Positions 39,185 to 48,734 are shown, counted from the stretch's first letter. The stretch is DNA of 52,050 nt from an uncultured Oscillospiraceae bacterium (GCA_900547445.1 URGJ01000010.1:1-52050); one strand, 5' to 3'. The notes: generated from the sequence alone by a model not told the origin. A program made the numbers and translations.

Positions 39185-42040
39185 ATGAAAAAAATTTGGT
39201 CTTTGATTCTTGCCGTCTTATTGATTGTCAGCATTGTTCCTATATCTGCTGTGGCAACAGCTGTAGAAAATTTTGAGTGGATAGGCTCAATGAACTACGG
39301 CACGGATAACAATGCGGTTTATTCTGTCGGTTTATTAACTCCCACCGATTCGTATTTTACCAAAGAGGCTTGGAATGTTCAAGTGAATACAAGTACAAGC
39401 AGTTGGGGCGTTTATGCGGGACAGACCGCTATTGCTGACGATATACTGTATATTACCGGCAGCGACGGTCTTTACAAAATTAATACTACTACAGGTGAAG
39501 TTATTGATACACTTACAGGTGTTGGCAGTACAAGTATGTATTATGATTATTTGGTAATTGATAAAGCAAACAATCTGCTGTTTGTTGTTCAAAGCCAAAA
39601 AATACAGGTTGTTGACCTTAAAACCTTTACCCGTGTGGGTGATTATGCAACCAGAACCCTTTGGAAGATAAACCTTGGCAGTTATCATCCGGCGCAAATT
39701 CACAACGGTTACTTAATCTGCAACGGATTTTCCTTTAAAATTAACGGTAACCCGTCATCGGAAGAAAGATATATTGAGCCGGTTAATACAGTTACCTTCG
39801 GCACCAAAACAGTTGATTCAAAGGTTTTGAAAAAGAACTATGCGTGGTCATCAGGTGCTTTTGTAGGTAATTACTTCTATGTTACCTGTACCGATACCGC
39901 CTCTGCAAGTCCTACATATAAGCATGTTTTGCTTTTGGCGGTTGATTATACCACGGGAGAGGTTAAGTATACCTTTGACGCAGGAGTGGCTTCGGATTAC
40001 GCCAGAGAGGCACAGCAAAGCAAGAAAATTAACGCATACAACACTACCGGTCAGGTGGTTTATGACGAAAACACGGGTTATCTTTATTGGAGCAACCGCT
40101 TCTGCGGTTATTTGTTCGGTGTTAAGGTAGAAGCCGGCGGAGGTTTTGCAAGCGAGATGAAAACTGCCGCTTTAAGCAAAAACACAGGTACGGTTTGTGC
40201 CCCCGTTATCGCAAATGGAAGACTTTATATAGCAGGTCAAGGCGAAAACTGGGGACAAGGCGGAGATATTTGTGTTGTAAATGTTGACCCCGCAAGTCCT
40301 GATTTTATGAAAGAAATCTATGCCACAAATAAAGGCATATATAAAGTACAGAGCAATCCGATTTTATTTAAGGACGGAACAACCTCATATATTGTAGTTC
40401 AAAGCTATGTTGCACCGGGATATTTATTTGTTTTAAAGGATACTCCCACAACAACCGCAGGCGAATTGGAACTTTTGGCAACCCCCTCAAAGGGTGCGGC
40501 TGTCGCACTTAATTCCGGAACATCCACAGGCGGTGCATATGCTTTCGAGCAGATTGCAAAGGATGACGAGGGCAGAATTTATGCTTATAACGAAGAAGGT
40601 TATCTGTTCTGCTTCCAAAAATCCGAAATAGCGGTACCTAAAATTACAAGTAATTTATCTACTGCAAGAGTAAAATATAAATTAAACGCTGAAGCAGAGG
40701 CTTTATCGGTTGAAGCAACATTAGACGGAAATAACGGTACACTTTCTTATCAATGGCAGCAAAGCGAGGATAATACCGATTGGAGCAATATTGAGGGTGC
40801 TGACACTAATTCATATACTCCCTCCACAGCAGAGGAAAAAACAGCATATTATAGGGTAGCTGTTACAAATACATATGACGGCAAAACCGTAACGGTTTAT
40901 TCGGATTCCGCTTGGATACTTTCAAAGGTTTATTCGGACGACACAAACATAAAAGTAGTATCAAGCACCACAAACAATATTGCAAGCAATACGCAAGAGG
41001 TCGAAAATATCGGAAATTTCTCGGTCGTTAAAGATGTTAACGAACCAAGGGTTTGGATGGCACCCAATTACGCAGAGGCTGAAATAGAAAATCTTGAAAT
41101 GATTATGGGAAGCAATCCCTCATGGAATAATCCCATAGCCACCAATGTTTACGAAGGTGTCACATACGGCTACCGCGCATATTGGAGAACCACTCCTGAT
41201 ATAGCCCTTTTGCCCGTAAAAGTTACGGCGGAAAACGGAAATTCAGCTATCAAATATATTTTGGTTGGTACTACTGACGGATTAAACACCGTTAAATATG
41301 CCGCAGAGCTTTCAGAACCCGACTTTGCCGACGCAAGAATCAGAAGCACCGTCAAAGAAATGAATATTAACGAAAGCAAAAGAATGCAATACAGCGTTGT
41401 AGAATATGTCGGCGGTGCTGCTGACGAAACCTTCGCCGATGTCAAATGGTCTTCTGACAAAAAAGATGTATTAACCGTAGATAACGAAGGTAATGTCACC
41501 GCACTTAAAGCAGGCGTTGCCACGGTTACCGTAACCCACGGATATGCCACCGCTTCTGCTAAAATCACCGTTAAATCTCCTATGACCGGTGTTTCGCTCA
41601 ATAAGGATAAACTTGATTTGACCGTTGATGAAACGGCAGACCTTACTGTAACTGTTGCTCCTGCCGACACCACCGATGATACCACTGCTGTATGGACAAG
41701 CAGTGATGAAAGCGTTGTAAAGGTAGAAAACGGCAAGGTTACCGCGCTTAAAGCGGGAAAAGCCACGGTTAAGGTTGAAGTGGGAGCTTTCAGTGATGAA
41801 TGTGAAATTACTGTTTCGGCAAAACAACAAAGCAATATACCGACAGTTCCCGAAAATGGTAATACAAATACACAAACCGATCCTGAAAAGGATAACACTA
41901 CATCATCTAACGGCAGCACAATCACTTCTCCTCAAACCGGTGATTGCAGCAACATAGGACTTTATATTATGATAATGGCGATTTCTATGTTAAGTCTAAT
42001 TGTATGCATTGTTGATATAAAACGCAGAAAAACCAATTAG
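39185..42040 (+). CDS. Sortase-anchored surface protein: beta-propeller, Ig-like and Big_2 repeats
   Basis: The 951-residue product has a signal peptide (ends about residue 30), a PQQ/YncE-like beta-propeller of about 450 residues (repeats such as LYKINTTTGEVIDTL and NLLFVVQSQKIQVVDL), an Ig-like region (SYQWQQSEDNTDWSNIEGA), two Big_2 domains near residues 730-890 (VTALKAGVATVTV, VTALKAGKATVKV) and SPQTGD at 915-920 with a membrane span and RRKTN. The start at 39185 has AGAGG; the upstream TTG has none. In a B12-regulated operon it probably displays or holds B12-binding parts at the surface. Confidence 0.85.
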   Translation: MKKIWSLILAVLLIVSIVPISAVATAVENFEWIGSMNYGTDNNAVYSVGLLTPTDSYFTKEAWNVQVNTSTSSWGVYAGQTAIADDILYITGSDGLYKINTTTGEVIDTLTGVGSTSMYYDYLVIDKANNLLFVVQSQKIQVVDLKTFTRVGDYATRTLWKINLGSYHPAQIHNGYLICNGFSFKINGNPSSEERYIEPVNTVTFGTKTVDSKVLKKNYAWSSGAFVGNYFYVTCTDTASASPTYKHVLLLAVDYTTGEVKYTFDAGVASDYAREAQQSKKINAYNTTGQVVYDENTGYLYWSNRFCGYLFGVKVEAGGGFASEMKTAALSKNTGTVCAPVIANGRLYIAGQGENWGQGGDICVVNVDPASPDFMKEIYATNKGIYKVQSNPILFKDGTTSYIVVQSYVAPGYLFVLKDTPTTTAGELELLATPSKGAAVALNSGTSTGGAYAFEQIAKDDEGRIYAYNEEGYLFCFQKSEIAVPKITSNLSTARVKYKLNAEAEALSVEATLDGNNGTLSYQWQQSEDNTDWSNIEGADTNSYTPSTAEEKTAYYRVAVTNTYDGKTVTVYSDSAWILSKVYSDDTNIKVVSSTTNNIASNTQEVENIGNFSVVKDVNEPRVWMAPNYAEAEIENLEMIMGSNPSWNNPIATNVYEGVTYGYRAYWRTTPDIALLPVKVTAENGNSAIKYILVGTTDGLNTVKYAAELSEPDFADARIRSTVKEMNINESKRMQYSVVEYVGGAADETFADVKWSSDKKDVLTVDNEGNVTALKAGVATVTVTHGYATASAKITVKSPMTGVSLNKDKLDLTVDETADLTVTVAPADTTDDTTAVWTSSDESVVKVENGKVTALKAGKATVKVEVGAFSDECEITVSAKQQSNIPTVPENGNTNTQTDPEKDNTTSSNGSTITSPQTGDCSNIGLYIMIMAISMLSLIVCIVDIKRRKTN

Positions 42041-42096
42041 TTAAAACCCAAAGAGGCAGGTTTATAGCCTGCCTTTTTGGGTATCGGAGAAAAGTT

Positions 42097-43377
42097 ATGA
42101 AGAAATTATTGGCTATTATTCTATCATTACTGTTAATATTTTCCCTTAGCGCTTGCAATATAAGCAGTAGTGTTGTAACAAAAAAGGATGCAGTTAATAT
42201 TGATGAAACCGGTATTGTAAAATCAGAGGTTATCAAATCCCTTAAAGATGAAAATGCCATTCAAGTTTTTAAAGGAAATTGCGGAGAAATTAAGTTTGAA
42301 TGGACACTTTTCGGCAGTAAAATTATAGAAGTCAGGGATGTCAATTTATCGGCACAGATAAGCGAAAATGCCGATAGCATTACTGTTATATTTTCCGATG
42401 AAGAAACCTTCGATTTTAAGCCCATGCTTTCTGTTTATCTAAACACAAAATGGAAGGCTTTAAATGCGGAGATATATGTAAACGGTAAGAAAATCGGCAC
42501 CGCAGAGCTTACGGGAACGGATAAAACCATTATTAACTTTACTGTAGGTGAGGCGCTCGGAGAATATACTGTCAAACCGATAGAAACCGATAGTACATCT
42601 GTGCCAAATAACGCCGGTGAGAGTAAAATCACAGAAGAAAATTCTAATACCGATAATTCAAGTTCTGACGCCTCGACCGAAAATAACAGCAATAGTAAGC
42701 CTACAGATGTATCAGGCAGCACAACTAAGCCTAATAATAATTCTTCTGTATCAAGCGGTGCAACCAAGCCCGCTAACGATAGTTCTTCATCAACCGCAAC
42801 TTCAAATACTACATCTTCAAAGCCTAATAACTCAAGCACTGCATCCTCATCTGACCGCGAATTGTCAAACGGTAATTCAAGCGGTCAAGACCAATATTTA
42901 ACCGACCCTGTGCCCGAGGGCAAGCCCTTACCCGTAGAGCCTGAGGAGGCCGAAATAGATAAAACAGTACAGTATACCTGTTATTTTTCTATTGAATGCA
43001 GTACTATATTTAATAATTTATCTGACCTTGACCCTGCCAAATTAGGCGAACTTCCTTCAGACGGTATTATTTTAAAGAAGCAAAAGGTTGTTTTTTATGC
43101 GGGAGAATCGGTTTTCGATGTACTGAAAAGAGTTTGCAAGGAAAACGGAATACAAATGGAATCTTCCTTTACTCCTATGTATAACAGCGCCTATGTTGAG
43201 GGTATAAATAATCTTTACGAATTTGATTGCGGAAATCTTTCGGGTTGGATGTACCGTGTTGACGGTTGGTATCCAAACTACGGATGCAGCCGTTATCAGC
43301 TTTGTGACGGTGAAACGGTTGAATGGCGGTATACTTGCGATTTGGGCAAGGATGTAGGCTGTGAGTGGTTGGGATAA
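42097..43377 (+). CDS. DUF4430 (transcobalamin-like) lipoprotein
   Basis: The 426-residue product has a lipobox ending LSAC (Cys20), a small N-terminal domain, a Ser/Thr/Asn-rich linker (about 175-275) and a C-terminal DUF4430 domain (about 290-420) with VFDVLKRVCKENGIQ, YEFDCGNLSGWMYRVDGWYPNYGCS and DGETVEWRYT. DUF4430 is similar to the C-terminal domain of eukaryotic transcobalamin/intrinsic factor. Linked to the membrane outside, it is a good candidate B12 substrate-binding protein for the following ECF transporter. Confidence 0.88.
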   Translation: MKKLLAIILSLLLIFSLSACNISSSVVTKKDAVNIDETGIVKSEVIKSLKDENAIQVFKGNCGEIKFEWTLFGSKIIEVRDVNLSAQISENADSITVIFSDEETFDFKPMLSVYLNTKWKALNAEIYVNGKKIGTAELTGTDKTIINFTVGEALGEYTVKPIETDSTSVPNNAGESKITEENSNTDNSSSDASTENNSNSKPTDVSGSTTKPNNNSSVSSGATKPANDSSSSTATSNTTSSKPNNSSTASSSDRELSNGNSSGQDQYLTDPVPEGKPLPVEPEEAEIDKTVQYTCYFSIECSTIFNNLSDLDPAKLGELPSDGIILKKQKVVFYAGESVFDVLKRVCKENGIQMESSFTPMYNSAYVEGINNLYEFDCGNLSGWMYRVDGWYPNYGCSRYQLCDGETVEWRYTCDLGKDVGCEWLG

Positions 43378-43380
43378 CAT

Positions 43381-44268
43381 ATGAAAAGTATTGATTTGTT
43401 TAGCAGTTATCATCCTATAATCAATTTTTTGTATTTTGCCCTTTGCATCGGTTTTACAATGGTATTTATGCATCCGGTTATACTTGTTATCTCGCTTCTT
43501 AGTGCATTTCTTTACGGAACAACCTTAAACGGACGAAAGGCCCTGCTGTTTTCCTTAAAATATATGATACCCGTTATTCTTTTTACCGCTGTTATAAATC
43601 CCGCCTTTAATCATCAAGGAAAAACATTTTTGGCGTATCTGCCTACGGGAAATGCTTTAACTGCGGAGAGCATAGTTTACGGTGCTGCATCAGGCATTAT
43701 GCTGGCTGCGGTTCTTGTATGGTTTACCTGCTTTTCGGCTGTTATTTCCTCAGATAAATTCGTTTACCTTTTCGGAAGAATTATACCTGCGTTATCCCTT
43801 GTTCTCAGTATGACACTTCGTTTAGTTCCTAAATTTAAGCGACAGCTTCACGAGGTATGCGATGCACAAAGAGCTTTAGGAAGAGATGTATCAAGCGGAA
43901 GTCTTTGGCAACGCACAAAAACCGCTGTATCGGTTTTTTCTGTGCTTATTACCTGGAGCTTGGAGGATTCAATCGAAACCGCAGACAGTATGAAAAGCCG
44001 CGGTTACGGAACAAAACGCAGAACGGCTTTTTCAATATACACCTGGAGCAAAAGGGACAGCTGTGCTTTAATTTATTTGCTGGCTCTTGGTGTTTGTGTG
44101 ATAATAAGCAGTTTGTGCGGTAATTTGTTTTGGCGGTATTTCCCCGATATCAGGGGGATGACGACCCAAATCTTTTCGGTTTTAACTTATATTGCTTTCG
44201 CAGGAATTTGTATTACTCCGATTTTCATTGATGGGAAGGAGGCACTATATTGGCACAGTTTGAAATAA
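43381..44268 (+). CDS. ecfT: Energy-coupling factor transmembrane protein EcfT
   Basis: The 295-residue product has several membrane spans and the EcfT coupling motifs: ALGRDVSSGSLWQR and SMKSRGYGTKRRT, where the A-R-G-type signatures contact the ATPases. It starts three bases after the DUF4430 gene stop and overlaps the next gene by 19 bases. It couples ATP hydrolysis to toppling of the S component. Confidence 0.88.
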   Translation: MKSIDLFSSYHPIINFLYFALCIGFTMVFMHPVILVISLLSAFLYGTTLNGRKALLFSLKYMIPVILFTAVINPAFNHQGKTFLAYLPTGNALTAESIVYGAASGIMLAAVLVWFTCFSAVISSDKFVYLFGRIIPALSLVLSMTLRLVPKFKRQLHEVCDAQRALGRDVSSGSLWQRTKTAVSVFSVLITWSLEDSIETADSMKSRGYGTKRRTAFSIYTWSKRDSCALIYLLALGVCVIISSLCGNLFWRYFPDIRGMTTQIFSVLTYIAFAGICITPIFIDGKEALYWHSLK

Positions 44269-46883
44269 ATGATTTTACATTTTATTATCCGGGTATAAAC
44301 ACCCCCGCTCTTGAAAGCATCAATCTTACTGTTAATGACGGTGATTTTATTGTGCTGTGCGGTGCTTCGGGAAGCGGTAAATCAACCTTACTTAAAATGT
44401 TAAAGCCTGTTTTAACGCCGCACGGCAGAACGGAAGGCAGGGTTTTATTCGAGGGTGAACCGATTAATAAATTAAGTCTCGAAGAACAAGCGGCAAGCAT
44501 TGGCTTTGTTATGCAATCGGTTGAAAACCAAATTGTAACAGACAAGGTTTGGCATGAGTTAGCCTTTGGTTTAGAAAGCCTTGGAATAAGCACTCCCGTA
44601 ATTCGCCGCAGAGTGGCGGAAATGGCGGCTTTTTTCGGTATTAGCGATTGGTTTCACAAGAATGTAGCCGAGCTTTCGGGGGGACAAAAGCAACTGCTCA
44701 ACTTGGCGTCTGTTACGGTAATGCAGCCTAAAGTGTTGCTGCTTGACGAACCGACAAGTCAGCTTGACCCGATTGCATCGGCAGAGTTTTTAAATATTCT
44801 TTCTAAAATCAACCGTGAGCTGGGTGTTACTGTTATACTCGCTGAGCATAGACTTGAAGAAGCCTTACCGTTGACAGAAAAAATTGCTGTTATGGACAAG
44901 GGCAAAATCATTTGTTTTGATGATACCCGACATTTTTGCGAACAAATCCGAAGCAAAGAAGACCGTATTCTCGGCTTTTTACCCACACCTTCCCGTGTTT
45001 GGGCAGGACTGAATACAAATTTGCCTTGCCCCTTAACGGTTACTGAGGGCAGAGATTTTTTAACCGAATATACAAAAGCAGTAATACCGACTCCGGTTCC
45101 TAAAAAAGAATATTTTGTCGGGACGGATACTGTGTTAAAAGCCAAAGAGGTTTCCTTCAGATACGAAAAAAATCTGCCGTTTGTTGTTAACGGGTTAAAT
45201 ATCGATATAAAAAAAGGCGAATGGTATTCCCTGCTCGGCGGTAACGGTGCGGGAAAAACCACCACATTGAAGTTGCTTTGCGGAATAAACAAACCTAATA
45301 CCGGCAAAATTGAAAGTGACGGTAAAATCACCCTGTTACCGCAAAACCCCAAGGGATTATTTGTCAAAAAGACAGTGCGTGAGGACTTGACCGATGTTTG
45401 TACTTTCAGAAGGTTAAGCGAAAAAGAAACGGCGGAAGAAATGTCAAGAGTTATTTCTCTTTGTCGGTTAACAGAGTTGCTTGACAGACACCCATTTGAC
45501 TTATCGGGCGGAGAGCAACAGCGGTTAGGACTTGCAAAGGTGCTGTTAACCGCACCTGATATTTTGCTTCTTGACGAGCCGACAAAAGGTATGGATAATG
45601 AGTTCAAAATGATTTTTGCAGGCATTTTAAATGCACTCAAAGGAATTGGTATTACTATTATTATGGTCAGTCACGATGTTGAATTTTGCGCCTCATATTC
45701 AGACCGTATAGGAATGTTTTTTGACGGTGCGGTTGTTTGCGAGGATACACCTGATAAATTCTTTTCGGATAACCGTTTTTATACGACTTCGGCGGCAAGA
45801 ATGGCAAAGGGAATTATACCTAATGCTATAACGGCAGAGGATATTATAATTTCTTTAAACGGCAAGGTTTCCCCACCGCCTGATATACCTAAAATTACAA
45901 AATATCAAAAGCCAACTGATGATGACAAGCCTAAAGGCATACATAAATTACCGCTTTGGCGGAAAATTTCTGCCGCCTTTTTCGGTGTGATGTCCCTTGG
46001 CATTATGCTGTATGCTATAAACTTTACCGACCTTACCGCCGCTGTGAATTCGGCAGGTCTTACGGAAATCGGATTTAAACAGTTGATTTTATACGGATTA
46101 TTTTCTGTTTTTGCACTGCTTTGCGGTTTGTCTGTAGGTAAGGGTAAAACCAATGTCACCGAAATTGAAACTCCGAGAGAAAAACGCAAGCTTACCCGCC
46201 GAACGGCAGTTGCCTGTGTTTTTATTCTTTTGCTTATTCCAATAACCTTATTTATCGGCGTTATGTATTTGGGCGATAGGCACTACGGAATCATCTCTTT
46301 GGCGGTACTGTTTGAATGTATGCTACCGTTTTTCCTAATATTCGAAGGCCGCAAACCGAAAGCAAGGGAGCTTGTTATAATCTCGGTGCTGTCTGCTTTG
46401 GGAGTTGCAGGCAGAGCCGCATTCTTTATGTTGCCGCAATTTAAGCCGGTTATGGCAATAACCATTATTGCCGGTGTAGCCTTTGGCGGCGAAAGCGGTT
46501 TTTTAGTCGGTGCTGTAACAATGCTCGCATCAAATGTTATGTTTTCGCAAGGACCGTGGACGCCCTTTCAAATGTTTGCTATGGGAATTGTCGGATTTTT
46601 GTCGGGAGTTCTTTTTAAAAAAGGCTTCTTAAGAAAAACAAGAAGCTCGCTTTGTGTGTTTGGGGTGCTATCCGCAATTATAATTTACGGCGGAATAATG
46701 AACCCCTCAACACTTACATGGGGAAACAGTACAATTAACGCTAAGACACTGCTCACATGCTTTGTGACGGGATTTCCGATGGATTGTATTCACGCTATCG
46801 CTACGGCACTCTTCCTATTTTTAATCGCAGAGTCGTGTCTTGAAAAGTTAGAACGGGTAAAACTGAAATACGGACTTTTATAG
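44250..46883 (+). CDS. Fused ECF transporter: two ATPases plus S component in one chain
   Basis: The TTG start at 44250 has AAGGAGG seven bases before it. The 877-residue product has ATPase 1 (Walker A GASGSGKST 38-46; LSGGQ 142-146; LLLDEP about 163-168), ATPase 2 (GGNGAGKTT 330-338; LSGGE 418-422; LLLDEP about 439-444) and, from about residue 570, eight or so membrane spans with family features of vitamin S components (GVAGRAAFFMLPQFKPV, GESGFLVGAVTMLASN). The usual module uses separate EcfA, EcfA' and S proteins. The riboswitch suggests cobalamin as the substrate. Confidence 0.9.
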   Translation: MAQFEINDFTFYYPGINTPALESINLTVNDGDFIVLCGASGSGKSTLLKMLKPVLTPHGRTEGRVLFEGEPINKLSLEEQAASIGFVMQSVENQIVTDKVWHELAFGLESLGISTPVIRRRVAEMAAFFGISDWFHKNVAELSGGQKQLLNLASVTVMQPKVLLLDEPTSQLDPIASAEFLNILSKINRELGVTVILAEHRLEEALPLTEKIAVMDKGKIICFDDTRHFCEQIRSKEDRILGFLPTPSRVWAGLNTNLPCPLTVTEGRDFLTEYTKAVIPTPVPKKEYFVGTDTVLKAKEVSFRYEKNLPFVVNGLNIDIKKGEWYSLLGGNGAGKTTTLKLLCGINKPNTGKIESDGKITLLPQNPKGLFVKKTVREDLTDVCTFRRLSEKETAEEMSRVISLCRLTELLDRHPFDLSGGEQQRLGLAKVLLTAPDILLLDEPTKGMDNEFKMIFAGILNALKGIGITIIMVSHDVEFCASYSDRIGMFFDGAVVCEDTPDKFFSDNRFYTTSAARMAKGIIPNAITAEDIIISLNGKVSPPPDIPKITKYQKPTDDDKPKGIHKLPLWRKISAAFFGVMSLGIMLYAINFTDLTAAVNSAGLTEIGFKQLILYGLFSVFALLCGLSVGKGKTNVTEIETPREKRKLTRRTAVACVFILLLIPITLFIGVMYLGDRHYGIISLAVLFECMLPFFLIFEGRKPKARELVIISVLSALGVAGRAAFFMLPQFKPVMAITIIAGVAFGGESGFLVGAVTMLASNVMFSQGPWTPFQMFAMGIVGFLSGVLFKKGFLRKTRSSLCVFGVLSAIIIYGGIMNPSTLTWGNSTINAKTLLTCFVTGFPMDCIHAIATALFLFLIAESCLEKLERVKLKYGLL

Positions 46884-46895
46884 GGGTGTAAATCA

Positions 46896-47138
46896 TTGAA
46901 AATGTCAGCGAGATTTTTTTGTAATACTGCTTGCGAGTATTATCCTTGCCATAAGGGGGTTGATAATCTCAACTGTCTTTTTTGCTATTGCCCGTTATAT
47001 CATTTTGATAACTGCTTAGGAAATTATGCTATGATAAAAATTGATGGCAAGTCGGTTAAGGATTGCTCAAATTGCATTTTTCCACACAAGGCAAAAAATT
47101 ATGATAAAATAATGGATATGCTAAAATCGAAGGAATAG
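46896..47138 (+). CDS. Cysteine-rich small protein, B12-associated
   Basis: The 80-residue product has about nine Cys: FCNTACEYYPCHKG, NCLFCYCPLYHFDNCLG, KDCSNCIFPHK. This matches the Cys-rich small domain (COG2158-like) that often sits near cobalamin biosynthesis or salvage genes and is expected to bind zinc or an Fe-S cluster. TTG at 46896 has GGGGTG seven bases ahead; the ATG at 46902 is possible. It is the last gene of the module. Confidence 0.78.
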   Translation: MKMSARFFCNTACEYYPCHKGVDNLNCLFCYCPLYHFDNCLGNYAMIKIDGKSVKDCSNCIFPHKAKNYDKIMDMLKSKE

Positions 47139-47291
47139 TAAACACAGCTTGAAGTTTGATATTGTTTTATCATTATTATGACATAATTATTTTGCTTATT
47201 CTTTGTTTACAGCCCACCAAATTTTGACAAATAAAGCACTTGTTTTTTATCGGCATTGGAGTTATGATACATACGACAAATTACTACCTAA
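47139..47291. other. AT-rich spacer, no gene seen
   Basis: This stretch after the B12 module has no convincing frame, repeat or site. A TTTTATCATTATTATGACATAATTA-type AT-rich patch lies near 47165-47190. Confidence 0.4.
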
Positions 47292-47441
47292 GCAGAGCTG
47301 ATAAGCTTTGGTGAAGAGTATTTAACGACCACATTTCATCCCACAGTCTTTTTCGGAATACATGGAAACAGTGGATACAAGATGCCCAAGGAGCGAGTGA
47401 TTTCCAAACGAAAGGGCTACAAAGTGATTGAAATGCGGTAA
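47292..47441 (+). pseudogene. Tail of an unrecognised reading frame next to an attachment-site remnant
   Basis: A 49-codon open stretch ends ...MPKERVISKRKGYKVIEMR, a basic, protein-like end, just before the tRNA-Pro fragment. It has no start or ribosome site. It is probably the last part of a mobile-element gene. No family recognised. Confidence 0.35.
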
Positions 47442-47459
47442 AAAATTTTTTATTATATA

Positions 47460-47504
47460 TTTGGGATGTTGAGGCCAGGAGTTCGAGTCTCCCTACTCCG
47501 ACCA
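47460..47504 (+). tRNA. 3' half of tRNA-Pro(TGG), orphan attachment-site remnant
   Basis: From the anticodon loop TTTGGGA on, the sequence continues as a tRNA: stem strand TGTTG, variable loop, T-arm with GTTCGAGTC, acceptor TACTCCG, A and CCA. The matching 5' half (CGGAGTA start) is absent immediately upstream and I did not find it elsewhere in the window. One T-arm pair is mismatched. This is like the tRNA-Ser fragment at 9215 and indicates a past integration at the anticodon loop. Confidence 0.72.
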
Positions 47505-47509
47505 CCATT

Positions 47510-47553
47510 TTGACCGAAAGCAGAGGTTTTGCCTCCACTTTCGGTCAATTTTT
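47510..47553 (+). terminator. Native terminator of the tRNA-Pro gene
   Basis: TTGACCGAAAG pairs with CTTTCGGTCAA (11 bp), with an inner GAGG/CCTC, followed by TTTTT. Confidence 0.88.
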
Positions 47554-47765
47554 ATGTGTTTTCAAGTATTACGACGCCACTTTTGGAAAATCAATATTTT
47601 TACGACCACTTATCAAATGTGGTCTGCGAAAAATACTTTTCTTTGATTACTGCGGCTCAAATTTTGATATTATAAAAAGGGATGCCACCGAAGTAACACC
47701 CCATAATAACGATATTCATTTTTGAAAAATATATTGATTTCTTCCTTAAATCGCTGGCAAGAAGT
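47554..47765. other. Spacer with one hairpin, no gene seen
   Basis: The stretch is AT-rich. GACCAC and GTGGTC pair near 47600-47622; no plausible coding frame was found. Confidence 0.4.
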
Positions 47766-48350
47766 TTACTTGTTGCTGTTGTTTGTGTTAAACTCCACTG
47801 TCACATCATCTAAGCCTAATGCTTCTGAAAAATCGGTCGGGTTTTCTATATATCCGATTTTCGTATAACTGTATGATGTGGAAAAGTTTTCATAAAACAA
47901 CACCAGACAGTTATCGCCCCAAAGCATAATATCACCTGTTTTGATGTTGCCGACCGACTCATTACTTGTAGGCAAAGCAAACGGCAAATAGTTATATTTC
48001 TCGTTCCCATTCAACTCCTGCATTATTAGAGTCATAGGTAACTTTTCGAGTAGTGCACGGGCAGCCTGTGTGTTATAAAGCGTTGCTGTAAATTCTTTAC
48101 CGTTTATCCGTAATTTCAGCGTTGGCATATCCGATTTTTCCTCTGTCATAATAGTGCTGCTTTCTCTTTTTTCGGTTTCCGATGCTTTTGAAGATTGCTC
48201 TTTATTAACAGTGCGTATAGAGGCTTTTGTTTTCGGCGCCGATATCATCACCTCTGCCTTGATGATATATACCTGCCGTTCAATGCGAAGCTCGCCTGTT
48301 TTGAAGTTCAGGTCGCTCCATTTGAGTGCCAATATCTCACCGCGCCGCAT
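47766..48350 (-). pseudogene. Chimera: integrase fragment joined in frame to a cyclophilin-like domain
   Basis: The 194-residue frame begins with tyrosine recombinase sequence (GEILALKWSDLNF, then MISAPKTKASIRTV, to residue 48) and switches to a linker (SSKASETEKRESS) and a cyclophilin-like beta domain (LKLRINGKEFTATLYN, ALLEKLPMTL, GDIMLWGDNCLVLFY, YSYTKIGYIENPTDFSEALG). Normally the latter is a lipoprotein with its own signal, and the integrase continues to its catalytic His-Arg-Tyr. Both are cut at the join, so this is a recombination product. No ribosome site supports the start, and the domain would be cytoplasmic if made. Confidence 0.75.
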
Positions 48351-48553
48351 TCCCGTGCCGAGCTCCAGCAGGAAGAGCTCATAATATCCTTCTTCCTTTG
48401 GCAGAGTGTATAGCTGTCATATTCCTTATCATCGGAAAGACCTGTCAGCCATTCGGGAGTGGTAAGAAGTGCTTCGGCAAGACCGTTGATAATCATAGTT
48501 CGCTTCGGATCAACGCCGTCAGTTTCATACCTTTGAATGGTGGACTTGTTCAC
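48351..48553 (-). pseudogene. XRE regulator fragment joined to integrase out of frame
   Basis: The first 50 codons (48553 downward) encode STIQRYETDGVDPKRTMIINGLAEAL...EWLTGLSDD, the second half of an XRE-type helix-turn-helix domain. Near 48400 the frame meets integrase sequence (EEGYYELFLLELGTG) one base out of phase, which continues in the chimera at 47766-48350. The regulator lacks its first helices and the join lacks continuity, so neither is functional. Confidence 0.65.
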
Positions 48554-48560
48554 GCCGATA

Positions 48561-48734
48561 CACCAAACCCATTACAACAAGAAGCGTATCCGCAGACTGA
48601 TGCAGATATTACATCTGCAATCGGTATGCCTGAAGAAGAAATATCATTACATCAAGTCTACGCCGGAAGTGACAGGGTGTTCAATTGTGTATAACCAAAG
48701 GCAACCACCTGCTATGCCGGAGGTCCTGACTTAA
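48561..48734 (+). pseudogene. IS3-family transposase (OrfB) fragment
   Basis: About 40 codons encode HYNKKRIRRLMQILHLQSVC and KKKYHYIKSTPEVT, the HTH_21 region of IS3-type OrfB. The DDE catalytic region is absent. Near 48700 an imperfect ACCACC/GGAGGT palindrome resembles an IS200 end. Confidence 0.6.

Noticed and set aside
47284..47538. Minus-strand 84-codon frame containing GVGRLELLAS
   Set aside because: It is the antisense reading of the tRNA-Pro T-arm and acceptor, a well-known false gene pattern.
48308..48553. Intact XRE regulator of 81 residues
   Set aside because: After about 50 residues the frame runs out of phase into integrase sequence, so the C-terminal 30 residues are a frameshift artefact.
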